DNA of 40,953 nucleotides from an uncultured Bariatricus sp. Its GTDB lineage: Bacteria; Bacillota; Clostridia; Lachnospirales; Lachnospiraceae. The stretch is taken from assembly GCA_934320645.1 (NCBI GenBank), contig CAKRFP010000024.1, positions 1 through 40,953 of the forward strand. Direction: 5' to 3'. A program made the translations under genes and the position numbers. Below are positions 40,920 through 40,953 of this stretch, piece after piece. Below the pieces are notes generated by a model. The model was not told the DNA's origin, made no database searches, and saw only the letters and a list, made by a program, of their open reading frames with translations. The stretch's first letter is position 1. Each line of letters opens with the position of its first letter.

Positions 40920-40953
40920 AAACAAGCGTGCGAAAAACGATGCACTGTTTTTC

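Noticed and set aside
1..40953. tRNA or rRNA genes
   Set aside because: No cloverleaf with a TTCGAATC-type T-loop or conserved rRNA segment was found in any intergenic region.

Overview
The window looks like a chromosomal segment from a low-to-moderate GC Clostridia, most likely a Lachnospiraceae member (Dorea/Mediterraneibacter/Blautia-like). This is an inference from protein style, the L33-SecE-NusG-L11-L1-L10-L12-RpoB-RpoC order, class IIC group II intron pieces and Firmicutes-type signals (AGGAGG ribosome binding sites, TTGACA/TATAAT promoters, hairpin-plus-U terminators). Nearly all genes are on the + strand and no tRNA or rRNA gene is visible.

Layout. 1-77: 3' end of a class IIC group II intron. 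99-3835: an AEC-family transporter, then a phosphoribosyltransferase-like protein paired with an NCS1 nucleobase permease behind a promoter with 33-bp degenerate tandem repeats. 3836-7899: an MMPL/RND-type exporter behind three matching TetR-style operators, then glucose-6-phosphate isomerase with a foldable leader. 7984-11840: an iron-ADH-family dehydrogenase overlapping a YkvI-like transporter, two tandem DUF3841 genes and an ArsC/Spx-like protein. 11881-14270: a 44-residue leader peptide with five consecutive cysteines, an attenuator, a glutathionyl-hydroquinone-reductase-like protein and an orphan amino-acid (probably cystine) binding lipoprotein. 14272-17920: a divergent MFS/AraC pair and a one-piece ThrE exporter. 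17921-30851: the transcription/translation core (rpmG, secE, nusG, rplK, rplA, ldh, rplJ, rplL, rpoB, rpoC), with L-lactate dehydrogenase between rplA and the L10 leader. 30926-38830: a cupin-type regulator, then a long structured leader feeding an Xaa-Pro peptidase and a complete oppABCDF transporter. 38835-40953: a truncated 5' end of a class IIC intron just after the opp terminator, then an LCP-family cell wall enzyme with an unusual architecture.

The strongest candidate for an undescribed system is the poly-cysteine leader at 11881-12311. A consensus promoter drives a short ORF with a Cys5 run. Segment 1 (over the last Cys codons), segment 2 inside the ORF, segment 3 and segment 4 can form mutually exclusive 1:2 / 3:4 or 2:3 pairings, as in the trp attenuator, and the genes downstream fit thiol/cystine metabolism. 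Second is the pepP-opp leader (31598-31985), which has a perfect consensus promoter, an ARG-box-like palindrome and mutually exclusive antiterminator/terminator stems but matches no riboswitch class I could recognise. No database search or folding program was run; all pairings were checked by hand.
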